NCBI GenBank assembly: GCA_038254435.1
Contig: JBBSGD010000009.1
Location: 1 to 62,738 of the forward strand
Origin: JBBSGD01 sp038254435
GTDB taxonomy: Bacteria; Actinomycetota; CADDZG01; WHSQ01
Direction: 5' to 3'
DNA: 62,738 nt
Positions within the stretch are counted from its first letter, which is position 1, and each line of letters starts with the position of its first letter. This document shows, in pieces, positions 50,511-59,958 of this stretch. The position numbers were made by a program, and so were the translations under genes. A model generated the notes under the pieces. The model did not search any database. It was not told where the DNA came from and was given only the letters and a program-made list of their open reading frames with translations.

Positions 50511-52532
50511 CTAGCTGCAGCGCACCTCGACGTGCCTGGACTGAGTGCGCGACATCGTTCCGTGCTGGAAGGTCGCGGCCGCGCCCGTGGACGTCTTGGC
50601 GATGCTCGACAACGGGTAGCCGCACGCCGAGCCCGCCATGCCGAGCTTGCGGTAGCGCTCGTCGATCGGGCCCCACAGGGCGTGCGCCTTGGCGGCTCGG
50701 GGCTGGTGGTAGATCGTGCCTTGTCCAAAGCGTTGCAGCTCTCCCCCGCCAGGCAGTGCTGCACTGTCGTGGCGGTCGAGTAGTGGCAGCTCCAGCTTGC
50801 CCTTGGGCCCTCCGGCTCGCCTGTACGCAGCAAGGAACTTGCCCCTGATCGAGTGCGCCCCGGTTGCACGGGACGCGAGGATGATCCCGTTGTCGTAGGT
50901 CGCCCCCTTATATGCGCCGGGCCCCCACACGCTCGACAGCGGCATGCCGAGGACGCCCTTCTCGCGCCCGAGAATGTTGTAGCGGTGCAGCACATGCCCG
51001 TGCTGCCACACCGTCTTGCCGGCGGCGCGGTTGTGGGTCATCCGCCCGACTTCGAAGCCCTGGGCCTTGCCGAGCCGCCTGCCCGTGTGGCGCGGAACCG
51101 CATGGGCGGGGCCGGTGGCGTGCCCCGGAGCTCCAGACAACCGCTCGTACTGGGGCTTGAGCGATGCCGCCACCGTGTAGCTCACGCTTACCCGAAAGAG
51201 CGTGTCCTTGAGGCCGAGGGCCGCCCGCACCGCCCAGCCCGAAGCTCGTACGGTCCGAGTCGAGCCCACGATCTTGGCGCCGCCCCGGTCCGGCGACTTG
51301 ACCACGGTGACGCGGCCCGACACGCCGAACGGCTGCTCGAGCTTGAATCTCTGCAGCGTCCCGTCGCCAAAGTAGGAGTTGAGACGTGACGAGAGGTCCG
51401 CCCAGCTCATCGTAGTGGACCACTTGAAGTTGGGGTTGGCCCCGCCGGCCTTGTCGGCCTTGTCGGACACGCCCCTCAGGTAGGGGACCGGGGAACCTCC
51501 CCATACGTTCTCGTTGTTCTCTGTGTGGCCGCCGGAAGACGACGAGTAGAGCGCGTCGATCGGCGCGCCGTGGTAGGTGATGACCTTGCCGGCGGTCGCA
51601 TCCACCGCGTGCTTCCACGCCGCCCAATAGGCGCCCGAGCCCGTTCTCTTCGCGTCTCCGATATAGGCCTGGTCGATGGTCGAGTCGTACACCGCGCAGT
51701 CGCACGGGTAGCGATGCTGGCCGCTCGAGGTCACCTTGCGGAACGCATAGGTGCGCCCGGCGATGGCTTGGGTTTGAAGAGCTGCCTGCGGCCACGACGA
51801 AGGCACCTCGCCGAGCCCGTACACGTACTTCTCCATGGGGATCTTCAGCACGAGCCGCTCGCAGTAGCCGGTCGAGCAGGTGCTTGTCGGGTAGGTCTCG
51901 ATCTTCATGCGCCCGTACGCGTAGTCGTTGTTCTTCTGATCGAGGTGCACGAGCGAGCCGTGCTTCTGGTACACGACGTACACCGGCCGTCTCGGGCCCC
52001 CGAACACGGTGCTCCCGCCTACCTTCACCTTGTGATCGTTCTTGTACACGCGCATCCCGCCGGTCGGAGACGCCTCGATGCGCCAGTGGTCGCCCGAGCT
52101 CCCCGTGGCGAGCGCACGGTGAGAGCCCGTCACCTTCACCGCCACCCCGCCGGATGAGGCGGCCTTACGGGCGCTCGAGCCGAACGAGATGCTGGTGAGG
52201 GCCGAGCCGTAAGCCGGCAGCAGGCCCACGCGCAGCCTGTGCGGCATCGGCGCCGGCGTGATGTCGGTCCCGGTGTAGTAGTGCTTGAGGATCTGGCCTG
52301 GGCCGGCCCCCTGCTTGGCCCGCCAGTAGGCGCCGTACTGCGACATGCCGATCCCGTGCCCCCAGCCTCCTCCGGTGATGGTCACGGAACGCCCGGCCAG
52401 CGCCGGGGAGGGAGCGAGCAGGGACAGGGCGACTACGACGGTGACTACGACGGTGACTGCACCTGCACCCGCACCCGCGCCGGCACGAGCCCGGGCAAGG
52501 CGGCTGATCGGCCTGGCTTCCAATCCGTACAC
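50511..52532 (-). CDS. Secreted SpoIID/LytB-domain protein with LGFP repeats
   Basis: A protein of about 673 residues. An Ala-Gly-rich start leads into a hydrophobic export signal (VTVVVTVVVALSLLAPSPALA). The SpoIID/LytB domain follows: GGGWGHGIGMSQYGAYW, MEKYVYGLGEVPSSWPQAALQTQAIAGRTYA and SSSSGGHTE. The C-terminal 200 residues are LGFP repeats (VLGMPLSSVWG, LELPLLDRHD, GYPLSSI), which bind cell-wall glycan. SpoIID cuts peptidoglycan glycan strands in sporulators; in actinobacteria this architecture is a wall-remodelling protein. The start is uncertain: GTG at 52532 avoids overlap with the next gene, though the frame is open to 52640. Confidence 0.8.
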   Translation of the reverse strand: MYGLEARPISRLARARAGAGAGAGAVTVVVTVVVALSLLAPSPALAGRSVTITGGGWGHGIGMSQYGAYWRAKQGAGPGQILKHYYTGTDITPAPMPHRLRVGLLPAYGSALTSISFGSSARKAASSGGVAVKVTGSHRALATGSSGDHWRIEASPTGGMRVYKNDHKVKVGGSTVFGGPRRPVYVVYQKHGSLVHLDQKNNDYAYGRMKIETYPTSTCSTGYCERLVLKIPMEKYVYGLGEVPSSWPQAALQTQAIAGRTYAFRKVTSSGQHRYPCDCAVYDSTIDQAYIGDAKRTGSGAYWAAWKHAVDATAGKVITYHGAPIDALYSSSSGGHTENNENVWGGSPVPYLRGVSDKADKAGGANPNFKWSTTMSWADLSSRLNSYFGDGTLQRFKLEQPFGVSGRVTVVKSPDRGGAKIVGSTRTVRASGWAVRAALGLKDTLFRVSVSYTVAASLKPQYERLSGAPGHATGPAHAVPRHTGRRLGKAQGFEVGRMTHNRAAGKTVWQHGHVLHRYNILGREKGVLGMPLSSVWGPGAYKGATYDNGIILASRATGAHSIRGKFLAAYRRAGGPKGKLELPLLDRHDSAALPGGGELQRFGQGTIYHQPRAAKAHALWGPIDERYRKLGMAGSACGYPLSSIAKTSTGAAATFQHGTMSRTQSRHVEVRCS

Positions 52533-52576
52533 CCCCTGGTGCAGTTGCTCGAGTGGCCACAGTTCCTTGCGGCGCC

Positions 52577-53644
52577 TTACGACTGTCCCTTTACCGCCGC
52601 CGCATAGGCGGTGCGCGTCGCTGCTGCGCATCCCTCCCACGTGAAGCCTGCCGCCCGCGTCCGCCCCTTGAGTGCGAGACGTTTGCGCAGCGCCGCGTCG
52701 GTGGCAAGCGCTTGCAGGCCGCCCGCGAGGGCGTCGGTATCACTCGAATCGACCAGCAGGGCCGCGTCCTTGAGAACTTCGGGCGCGGCGCTGTAGCGTC
52801 CGGCAAGCGCGGGGGTCCCCGCGGCCATCGCCTCGAGTGGAGGCAGCCCAAAGCCCTCGTACAGAGACGGATAGCAGAAGAAGCTTGCGGCCGCGTAGAG
52901 GCCGGGCAGCGTCTCGTCGCCGACCCAGCCCAGGAGCCGCACGCCCGGCGTGGGCGGGAGCTCTTCGCCCCACCCGCGCGGCCCCGCGAGGACCAGCGTC
53001 CACCCCTCGAGGGCGCCGGCCGCCGCCCTCCATGCAGCCAGCAGCTTGCGCAGGTTCTTGCGCGGCTCGATGGTCCCTGCGGCAATCGCAAAGGGACCGG
53101 CGATGCCCAGTCCTTCGAGCACGGTGGGAGGCAGGGGCGTCGCTCCAAAGAACACGCCGGACACGCCCTCGGGTGTCACGTCGATCCGATCGAGGCCGAG
53201 CCCGTAGCGCTCCGATACCTCCTCCGCGATCGCCCTGGTGGGGGTGAGGACCCGGGCCGCCCGGCGGATCGACCACGGCACGAGATCGACGAGCCGCTCA
53301 CCACCGGGCCACGTGTCGGAGCGCAGAAACGAAAGGTCGTGCACCGTGACGACGCCGGATGTGCGCCCGAGGGCGGGGAGCACGAAGTTGGTGCCGTGAA
53401 CCACGTCCACAGCCCCGGTGAGTCGCGTGATGCAAGGACGATCGAAGCGCCGCCATACCGCCTGCGCAAGGCGCGCCGGAACGCGCGCCCGGCGGATGCC
53501 TCGCGCCTTGCGCCCGCCCAGCGCCACCGCGTAACGGCGCAGGTCGACCCCTGCTGCCTCGAGAGCGCGCCCCAGCTCGCGTGTGTAGCGGCCTACGCCC
53601 GTGGGTGGGTCGACAAGCGGTCCCGCGTCGTAGGCAACCCTCAA
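52577..53644 (-). CDS. Glycosyltransferase family 4
   Basis: A 355-residue GT-B enzyme. It starts RVAYDAGPLVDPPTGVGRYTRELG and contains VVTVHDLSFL, IAAGTIEPRKNLRKLLAAW and FCYPSLYEGFGLPPLEAMAAG with the catalytic Glu pair. The AGTIEPRKN block is typical of mannosyl- and fucosyl-type GT4 enzymes. TTG start placed directly against the stop of the GDP-fucose synthase gene. Confidence 0.9.
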   Translation of the reverse strand: MRVAYDAGPLVDPPTGVGRYTRELGRALEAAGVDLRRYAVALGGRKARGIRRARVPARLAQAVWRRFDRPCITRLTGAVDVVHGTNFVLPALGRTSGVVTVHDLSFLRSDTWPGGERLVDLVPWSIRRAARVLTPTRAIAEEVSERYGLGLDRIDVTPEGVSGVFFGATPLPPTVLEGLGIAGPFAIAAGTIEPRKNLRKLLAAWRAAAGALEGWTLVLAGPRGWGEELPPTPGVRLLGWVGDETLPGLYAAASFFCYPSLYEGFGLPPLEAMAAGTPALAGRYSAAPEVLKDAALLVDSSDTDALAGGLQALATDAALRKRLALKGRTRAAGFTWEGCAAATRTAYAAAVKGQS

Positions 53645-54610
53645 CTACAGTGCCGCCGTCGCCTCGGCCGCCTCACGATTGCTCTTGTACCACTCGATGG
53701 TGGCCGCGAGCCCCTCTTCGAGCGACGTAGCCGAGCGCCACCCAAATGCCTTCTCGGCCCTTGCCGTGTCCACGTGTCTCCGGGGCTGCCCGTCGGGCTT
53801 GGACGGGTCCCAGCGCAGCTCTCCGTCGAAGCCCGTGAGGCGCGCGATGTGCGCGGCGAGCTCCCTTATCGAGACCTCGACTCCGGAGCCGAGGTTGACG
53901 GGCTCGGCCCCCTCGTAGCGCTCCGCGGCCGCGACTATGCCGCCGGCCGCGTCCTCGACGTAGAGAAACTCACGCGTCGCGTCGCCCGTTCCCCACACCT
54001 CAACGACACGCTCGCCGCGCGATGTCGCGTCCACGCACTTCTTTATGAGCGCGGGGATGACGTGCGAGACCGCGGGATGGAACTTGTCGCCCGGCCCGTA
54101 GAGGTTGGTGGGAAGAAGGTAGACGATGTTCTGTCCATACTGCGCGCGGTTTGCTCGAGCGTGGACGAGGAGTGCCTTCTTGGCGATCCCGTAGGGCGCG
54201 TTGGTCTCCTCCGGGTAGCCGTCCCACAGCGACTCTTCGGCAAAAGGGACCGGCGCAAGCTTCGGATACGAGCAGATCGTGCCGACGATGACGGTCTTCG
54301 CAATGCCGGCCTTTCTTGCGGCCTCGATGACGTAGGTGCCCATGAGCAGGTTCGACAGGTAGAGATCGGCGGGCGCGTTCATGTTGGCGCCGATGCCTCC
54401 GACGTGGGCCGCGAGGTGGAGCACTAGATCGGGAGCCGCATCCAGCAAGAGACGGTCCGTTGTCGCGGGATCGGTGAGATCGTGGTCGGAACGGCGCACA
54501 ATGAGCACTTCCCTTGCACCGGACTCTTGCAGCTTGCGGCTCACGACACGCCCCAAAAAGCCCGATCCGCCGGTTACGAGCGCCCGGCGCCCGGTGAGGA
54601 AATCGCTCAT
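53645..54610 (-). CDS. fcl: GDP-L-fucose synthase
   Basis: A 321-residue extended SDR with LVTGGSGFLGRVVSRKL, HLAAHVGGIGANMNAPADLYL, VGTICSYPKLAPVPFAEESLW, YPEETNAPYGIAKKALL and SHVIPALIKK. These blocks are diagnostic of GDP-4-keto-6-deoxy-D-mannose 3,5-epimerase-reductase. Active-site Tyr and Lys are in YGIAK. It gives GDP-L-fucose for the neighbouring GT4 enzymes. The ATG at 54610 fits the family N-terminus; the open frame upstream runs through the divergent GT4 gene. Confidence 0.92.
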   Translation of the reverse strand: MSDFLTGRRALVTGGSGFLGRVVSRKLQESGAREVLIVRRSDHDLTDPATTDRLLLDAAPDLVLHLAAHVGGIGANMNAPADLYLSNLLMGTYVIEAARKAGIAKTVIVGTICSYPKLAPVPFAEESLWDGYPEETNAPYGIAKKALLVHARANRAQYGQNIVYLLPTNLYGPGDKFHPAVSHVIPALIKKCVDATSRGERVVEVWGTGDATREFLYVEDAAGGIVAAAERYEGAEPVNLGSGVEVSIRELAAHIARLTGFDGELRWDPSKPDGQPRRHVDTARAEKAFGWRSATSLEEGLAATIEWYKSNREAAEATAAL

Positions 54611-54652
54611 GCTCGCATGGTAGTCGGCTTCCCGCGTGGGACAATCCGGCAC

Positions 54653-55756
54653 GTGAACGAGCCTGTGCGCGTCGCCATGACGCTGGAACAATGCTGGCAT
54701 CGCGTTCCCGGAGGAACGGCGGTTGCGGCACTCGAGGTAGCGCGCCGTCTTGCCCGGTGTCCCGGCGTCACCCTGACCGGGGTCGCCGCGCGTCACTCGA
54801 GCGCCCCGCCCGAACCGTTTACTCCAACCATTCCGGTCGCGCAGGTGATGCTCCCGCGACTCGCGATGTACGAGAGCTGGCACCGCCTGAGGCGTCCACG
54901 CGTGCAGCATGCAACCGGACCGATCGATGTCATCCACGCAACTACTATTGCCATGCCGCCGCGCAGCGCGCCGCTCGTGATCTCCGTACACGATGTCGCG
55001 TGGCTCAAGGACCCGTCGCACTTCACGCGTCGCGGCCTGAGCTTCTTCAACCGGGGCCTCGAGCTTGCAATGAGCGAAGCCGATCTCCTGCTCTGTTCCT
55101 CGCGCGCGACGATGGCGGACCTTGCCCGGCTCGGCGTCAGCGAGCCGCGCCTGCAGCTCGTGCCGCTCGGCGTCGACTTGACCGAAGCGCCTGGCGTAGA
55201 CACCGAGCGCGTCAGGGCAACGTACGGACTGAAGCGTCCCTATCTGATGTGGATCGGTACCGTCGAGCCGAGAAAGAACCTGCCCGGCCTGCTTGCGGCG
55301 TGGCGCAAGCTCGAGCGCGACATCGACCTCGCGCTGGTCGGGCCGCGCGGATGGAACGAGAACCTCGACAAGCTGATCTCGGATGGAGATCGCAGCCGCG
55401 TCAAGGTTCTGGGCTTCGTCCCCCAGGCCGACAAGGCGCCGCTGCTAAAGGGGGCCGAGGTGTTCTGCTTCCCGAGCTTCACCGAAGGCTTCGGCTTCCC
55501 CGTGCTCGAGGCGATGACCCAGGGGACACCCGTTGTGACCTCGCTCGGGACGTCGACCGAGGAGCTCGGGCGCGGCGCCGCGGTGCTCGTCGAGCCGCGC
55601 GATGCCGACTCGATAGCAGCCGGTATCGACTCCTTGCTCGCCGATCCGAACCTGGCAGACAAGATGGCGGCGGCCGGACGAGAGCGCGCCGCCGCATACA
55701 CCTGGGAGCACACGGCCGAGCGAGTCCTGAGTGCCTACCGCAGGGCGGCGGCATGA
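54653..55756 (+). CDS. Glycosyltransferase family 4
   Basis: A protein of about 367 residues. It contains VPGGTAVAALEVARRL, ISVHDVAWLKDPSHFTRRG, WIGTVEPRKNLPGLLAAWRKL and FCFPSFTEGFGFPVLEAMTQGTP. The EPRKN and EX7E segments place it in the same GT4 subgroup as the gene at 52577. GTG at 54653 gives the normal N-terminus. Its TGA overlaps the next gene's ATG, starting a three-gene GT4 operon. Confidence 0.9.
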   Translation: MNEPVRVAMTLEQCWHRVPGGTAVAALEVARRLARCPGVTLTGVAARHSSAPPEPFTPTIPVAQVMLPRLAMYESWHRLRRPRVQHATGPIDVIHATTIAMPPRSAPLVISVHDVAWLKDPSHFTRRGLSFFNRGLELAMSEADLLLCSSRATMADLARLGVSEPRLQLVPLGVDLTEAPGVDTERVRATYGLKRPYLMWIGTVEPRKNLPGLLAAWRKLERDIDLALVGPRGWNENLDKLISDGDRSRVKVLGFVPQADKAPLLKGAEVFCFPSFTEGFGFPVLEAMTQGTPVVTSLGTSTEELGRGAAVLVEPRDADSIAAGIDSLLADPNLADKMAAAGRERAAAYTWEHTAERVLSAYRRAAA

Positions 55757-56880
55757 GCAAGGTAGGCATCAACCTGTTGTGGATGGTGCCCGGCAAGGTG
55801 GGCGGGTCCGAGACATACCTCGCGCGACTTCTCGCGGGGCTGGCCGAGCGTTCGTCCGACCTCGACTACACGATCTTCGCCTTGCCCCAGTTCGCCGATG
55901 CGCACCCCGGCCTCGCCAAGACATTCAAGACCGCGTTCGCTCCCCTGTCGGGACAGTGGAAGTCGTTTCGCATCGCCGGAGAGAACTCGTGGCTGGCGCG
56001 CCAGTGCAGCCGCAGAAAGATTGACCTCGTGCATCACGCGGGAGGCACGATCCCGTTCGTGCGCTCCCGGCGCCCGGTGCTCACGATTCACGATCTTCAG
56101 TACCTCTATTATCCCGAGTACTTCACCAAGACCAAGCTCACCTTTCTCAAGACTACGGTGCCGCGCTCCGCGGAGGCCGCTCGGCTCATCCTCGTGCCGA
56201 GCGAGTTCACTCGCCGCACCGTCGTCGAACGCCTCAGCATCGACCCAAGCATCGTGGTCGTCGTTCCGCACGGGATCTCTCCGCGGCAGCGAAAGGACTC
56301 GATGAGCTCCGTGACCGAGCGTTACGACATCGAGGGCCACTTCTTTCTCTATCCCGCGATCACCTATCCACACAAGAACCACCTTGTTCTCATCGACGCC
56401 TTCGCACGTCTTCTCGAAAGTCATCCGGACGCCACACTCGTCTTGACCGGGGCGCGCGGATCGATGGAGACGCGCATAGCGCGCGAGATAGCCGACTTGG
56501 GCATCGCGAAACGAGTCAGGCGTCTCGGCTACGTTCCCTCGGCCGATCTCGACGCCCTCTATCATCAAGCCGTAGCGTTGACTTTTCCGTCACGCTTCGA
56601 GGGCTTCGGAGCGCCGGTCCTCGAGGCGATGAGCCGCAAGTGCGCGGTCATCGCCGCAAACGGGACCGCTCTGCCGGAAGTGATCGGCAACGCCGGCCTG
56701 CTGATGTCGCCCGACAACGCCGAGCAATGGTCGCTGTCGATGCAGAAGGTGCTGGAAGACGAGCAGCTTCGCGCCCGGCTCGCCGGCGAGGGCCTAGCCA
56801 GGGCCAGGGAGTTCACCTGGACGCACTCGGCCGACATACTCGAAGACTCCTACCGCCACGTCCTGGAGACCACGCTGTGA
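55753..56880 (+). CDS. Glycosyltransferase family 4
   Basis: A 375-residue GT-B enzyme with KVGINLLWMVPGKVGGSETY, LTIHDLQYLYYPEYF, FLYPAITYPHKNHLVLIDAF and TFPSRFEGFGAPVLEAMSRK. The Gly-rich VGGSETY loop and YPHKN block are typical of capsule and O-antigen GT4 enzymes. ATGA overlap with the gene before it, GTGA overlap with the gene after it. Confidence 0.92.
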   Translation: MSKVGINLLWMVPGKVGGSETYLARLLAGLAERSSDLDYTIFALPQFADAHPGLAKTFKTAFAPLSGQWKSFRIAGENSWLARQCSRRKIDLVHHAGGTIPFVRSRRPVLTIHDLQYLYYPEYFTKTKLTFLKTTVPRSAEAARLILVPSEFTRRTVVERLSIDPSIVVVVPHGISPRQRKDSMSSVTERYDIEGHFFLYPAITYPHKNHLVLIDAFARLLESHPDATLVLTGARGSMETRIAREIADLGIAKRVRRLGYVPSADLDALYHQAVALTFPSRFEGFGAPVLEAMSRKCAVIAANGTALPEVIGNAGLLMSPDNAEQWSLSMQKVLEDEQLRARLAGEGLARAREFTWTHSADILEDSYRHVLETTL

Positions 56881-58130
56881 AGCTCGTCGTGGTCACCCCA
56901 CACTTCGCTCCCGATGTCGCTCCCACCGGCGCGGTCGTAACGCGCGTGGTCGAAGAGCTCGCCGCGCGCTCGCACAGGATCGAGGTAGTGACCGCGCTGC
57001 CCTGGTATCGCGAGCACCGCATCGAGCCGGGCTACGAGGGGCGGTTGATCCGGACCGAGGACACGACCTGGGGCCGAATCACGCGCATACATCCCTTCCC
57101 GACGGCCGACAAGCGCAACATCGCCCGGCGCGCCCTCGCTTTTGCGGGCTTCAGCGCGGCCGCGGCCCTTGCCGGACTGCGCGGGGGCCGCGTCGACGGT
57201 GTGCTTGCGATGTCCCCTCCCCTCACGCTTGGCCTCGCCGGCTGGGCCATAGCTCGGGCCAGACGCGCCGCTTACGTCTTCAACATCCAGGACATTTATC
57301 CCGACGTTGCCGTGGAGCTCGGAGTCCTTACCGACGCGAGGATCATCGGGGCGGCGCGGCGGCTGGAGCGCTTCTCCTACGAACGCGCCGATGCCGTCAC
57401 CGTTCTCTCGGAAGACCTGCGCGCCAACGTCACCGCCAAGATGGGGGACGCCGGCAAGGTGCGCGTGATCCCGAACTTCGTCGACACCGCATGGATCTCT
57501 CCGGCAGAGCGTGAGAACTCGTACCGGCGCGACTACGGGCTCGAGGGCAAGACCGTCGTGATGTATGCCGGCAACGTCGGACTGTCGCAATCACTCGACC
57601 TCATGCTCGAGGCCGCCCGCGCCCTCGCTCACGAGACCCAAGTCATGTTCGTGATCAACGGTGGCGGCGCTGCGCTCCCGCGCCTGAAGGCGCAGGCGCA
57701 AGGACTCGGCAACGTTCGCTTCATCGACATGCAGCCCGCCGGCCGCCTGCCGGAGCTGCTGGCCGCGGGGGACATCCACCTGGTTCCCCTCAAAAGGGGC
57801 CTGGCGCGCTCCAGCGTCCCGTCCAAGACCTACTCGATCCTGGCGGCCGGCCGGCCGCTCGTGGCGAGCGTCGACGAGGGAAGCGAGGTCGCCCGCATCG
57901 CCGAGCGTTCCGGGGCCGGCCTTGCGGTCCCGCCCGAGGATGCCGGTGCGCTGATCATCGCCATCAAGGAGCTGCTCGGCTCGGACCAGCGGCGCTCGAT
58001 CATGGGGGCCAAGGGACGCAGCTTCGTCGAGGGCTGGGCATCCCCCGCAGCCGTTGCCGAGTCCTACGAGGCCCTCTTCGAGGAGCTGAGCGCCGAGCGG
58101 GCAGGGCACACACCGCTGCGCCCCGCGTGA
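56877..58130 (+). CDS. Glycosyltransferase family 4, WcaI/WbuB-like
   Basis: A 417-residue GT-B enzyme with VVVTPHFAPDVAPTGAVVTRVVEEL, YVFNIQDIYPDVAVELGVL, IPNFVDTAWISP and MYAGNVGLSQSLDLMLEAA. The NIQDIYPD and GNVGLSQ blocks are those of WcaI/WbuB transferases for colanic-acid-like and fucosamine-containing glycans. Last gene of the three-gene GT4 operon. Confidence 0.9.
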   Translation: MKLVVVTPHFAPDVAPTGAVVTRVVEELAARSHRIEVVTALPWYREHRIEPGYEGRLIRTEDTTWGRITRIHPFPTADKRNIARRALAFAGFSAAAALAGLRGGRVDGVLAMSPPLTLGLAGWAIARARRAAYVFNIQDIYPDVAVELGVLTDARIIGAARRLERFSYERADAVTVLSEDLRANVTAKMGDAGKVRVIPNFVDTAWISPAERENSYRRDYGLEGKTVVMYAGNVGLSQSLDLMLEAARALAHETQVMFVINGGGAALPRLKAQAQGLGNVRFIDMQPAGRLPELLAAGDIHLVPLKRGLARSSVPSKTYSILAAGRPLVASVDEGSEVARIAERSGAGLAVPPEDAGALIIAIKELLGSDQRRSIMGAKGRSFVEGWASPAAVAESYEALFEELSAERAGHTPLRPA

Positions 58131-58194
58131 TGCTCACCGGATCCGGCTGCTCGGTCGGCACCTTGCTGCGTCGCGCCGTCATCCCTTTCTGCCG

Positions 58195-59763
58195 TCATCC
58201 CTTGCTGTTGTCGCCGGTGCCCGCGCGGCCCAGCTCGGCCCTTGTTTGCAGGGCCGTTATGTCATCGAACAAGGGCTGCAGACGATCGTAGACCTCGTCG
58301 TAGAGCCTCAGCATCTCGTCGTAGATTGCGCGGTTACCGGCGTCGGGCTCTTGCGTATCGCGCACTGCGACGAGCCCGGCCGCCGCGGCGAGGTCCTTCA
58401 CGTCTCCCGTCGCCACCAGGCCGAGGAGAGCCGCACCCAGACCCGAGCTCTCGTAGCCGATCGGCGTCGATACCGGGACGCCGAAGACGTCGGCGAGGAT
58501 CTGGCGCCACAGTTTCGATTTCGTGAAGCCGCCGGAGACCCTGACCTGGCGCCCCGGGCCTGCGAGCTCCGAGCGGATCTGCTCGACGCGCCACAGGCTG
58601 TAGACGACGCCCTCGAGAATGGCCCGCACTACGTGTTCCTTGCGGTGCTCGAGCGACAACCCGAACAAGGCGCCGCGTGCGTTCGAGTCCCAGTTCGGAG
58701 CCCGTTCGCCGGCGAGGAAGGGAAGAAACAGCAGTCCGTCCGCACCCGGGCCGGCCCTCTCGGCCATAGCTGTGAAGAGATCGTAGACATCCTCGCCGAG
58801 TCGCTTGGCCACGGAGATCTCGGCGCCGCCGAGTTGCTCCTTGAACCAGCGAAGGACGATTCCGCCGTTGCTGATCGGGCCCCCGACTACCCAGTGATCC
58901 CGGGTCAGCGCGTAGCAGAAAGTGCGGCCCCGAGGATCGGTGATTGGCGCGTTCACCACCGAGCGCACCGCGCCGCTGGTCCCAATGGTCGCCGACACGA
59001 TTCCGGGCTCGACGGCGGCCGAGCCAAGGTTGGCAAGGCACCCGTCGCTCGCGCCGATCACGAACTGCACGCCCGGGGGAAGACCGAGGTCGTGCGCGGC
59101 GGCGCCCGGCTCGCCGAGAATCTCCGTCGTGGGCACGAGCTCCGACAGACGCGAGGCCTCGATCCCGGCAACCTCGAGCGCACCCTCGTCCCATTCGAGC
59201 CGCTCGAGGTTGAGAAGCCCGGTGGCCGACGCGATCGAGTGATCCACCACGAACCGCCCGAACATTCTGTGGCACAGGTATTCCTTGAGCGACACGAACT
59301 TCGCCGCTGACTCGAAGGCATCCCGGCGCGCGGCGCGCAGCCAAACCAGCTTGGCCAGCGGCGACATCGCGTGCAGCGGCGTGCCGGTGCGCTCGTAGAT
59401 AGCGTGGCCGTCGTGACGCCTCCGGATGTCGGCGGCTTGCTGCGCGGCCCGTGTATCGGCGAAGGTGAGAACCGGTGTTAACGCACAGCCCTTGTCGTCG
59501 ACGGCGAGCAGGCTGTGCATCGCGCCGCTGAACGACACGCAGGCGATGTCACCGGCATCTGCCTCCTTTGCGGCGGAGGCAAGGGCCTCGAGCGCGGAGT
59601 CGCACACCGTATCCGCATCCTGCTCCGCCGCTCCGGGCTCGGGAGTCGCCAGCGGATAGTCCACAGATTTCTCGCACACGAGCTCAACCTCGTCGCCGAT
59701 TGAGAAGAGCGCCGCCTTTACGCTCGTCGTCCCGAGGTCGAGTCCCGCAGCAATCGGAGCCAT
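58195..59763 (-). CDS. FGGY-family carbohydrate kinase
   Basis: A 522-residue sugar kinase. The phosphate-1 loop is AAGLDLGTTSVKAALF. The N-terminal substrate region has FSGAMHSLLAVD and TFADTRAAQQA. The C-terminal half has VRVSGGFTKSKLWRQILADVFG, with GYESSGLGAALLG after it. These fit gluconate- or xylulose-type FGGY kinases; the exact sugar is not readable. It may feed a salvaged sugar into metabolism. It is convergent with the GT4 operon and about 195 bp from the divergent MFS gene. Confidence 0.88.
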   Translation of the reverse strand: MAPIAAGLDLGTTSVKAALFSIGDEVELVCEKSVDYPLATPEPGAAEQDADTVCDSALEALASAAKEADAGDIACVSFSGAMHSLLAVDDKGCALTPVLTFADTRAAQQAADIRRRHDGHAIYERTGTPLHAMSPLAKLVWLRAARRDAFESAAKFVSLKEYLCHRMFGRFVVDHSIASATGLLNLERLEWDEGALEVAGIEASRLSELVPTTEILGEPGAAAHDLGLPPGVQFVIGASDGCLANLGSAAVEPGIVSATIGTSGAVRSVVNAPITDPRGRTFCYALTRDHWVVGGPISNGGIVLRWFKEQLGGAEISVAKRLGEDVYDLFTAMAERAGPGADGLLFLPFLAGERAPNWDSNARGALFGLSLEHRKEHVVRAILEGVVYSLWRVEQIRSELAGPGRQVRVSGGFTKSKLWRQILADVFGVPVSTPIGYESSGLGAALLGLVATGDVKDLAAAAGLVAVRDTQEPDAGNRAIYDEMLRLYDEVYDRLQPLFDDITALQTRAELGRAGTGDNSKG

Positions 59764-59958
59764 GATCACCAACGTAGCCTTTCGTCGGGCTCACCCGTGA
59801 ACACCGGCGCAACGGCAGCTCGGGCGGGGAACACGAGCGCCGTTCGTGTGGTTTATAGATATATAGAGAGAACCCGAGCGGGGTCTCGCGCCGCCGTTCC
59901 AAAATTTCAAACCGAAAACACGATCGCTTTACGAGGCGCGCTCGGAAAGGAGAAACGT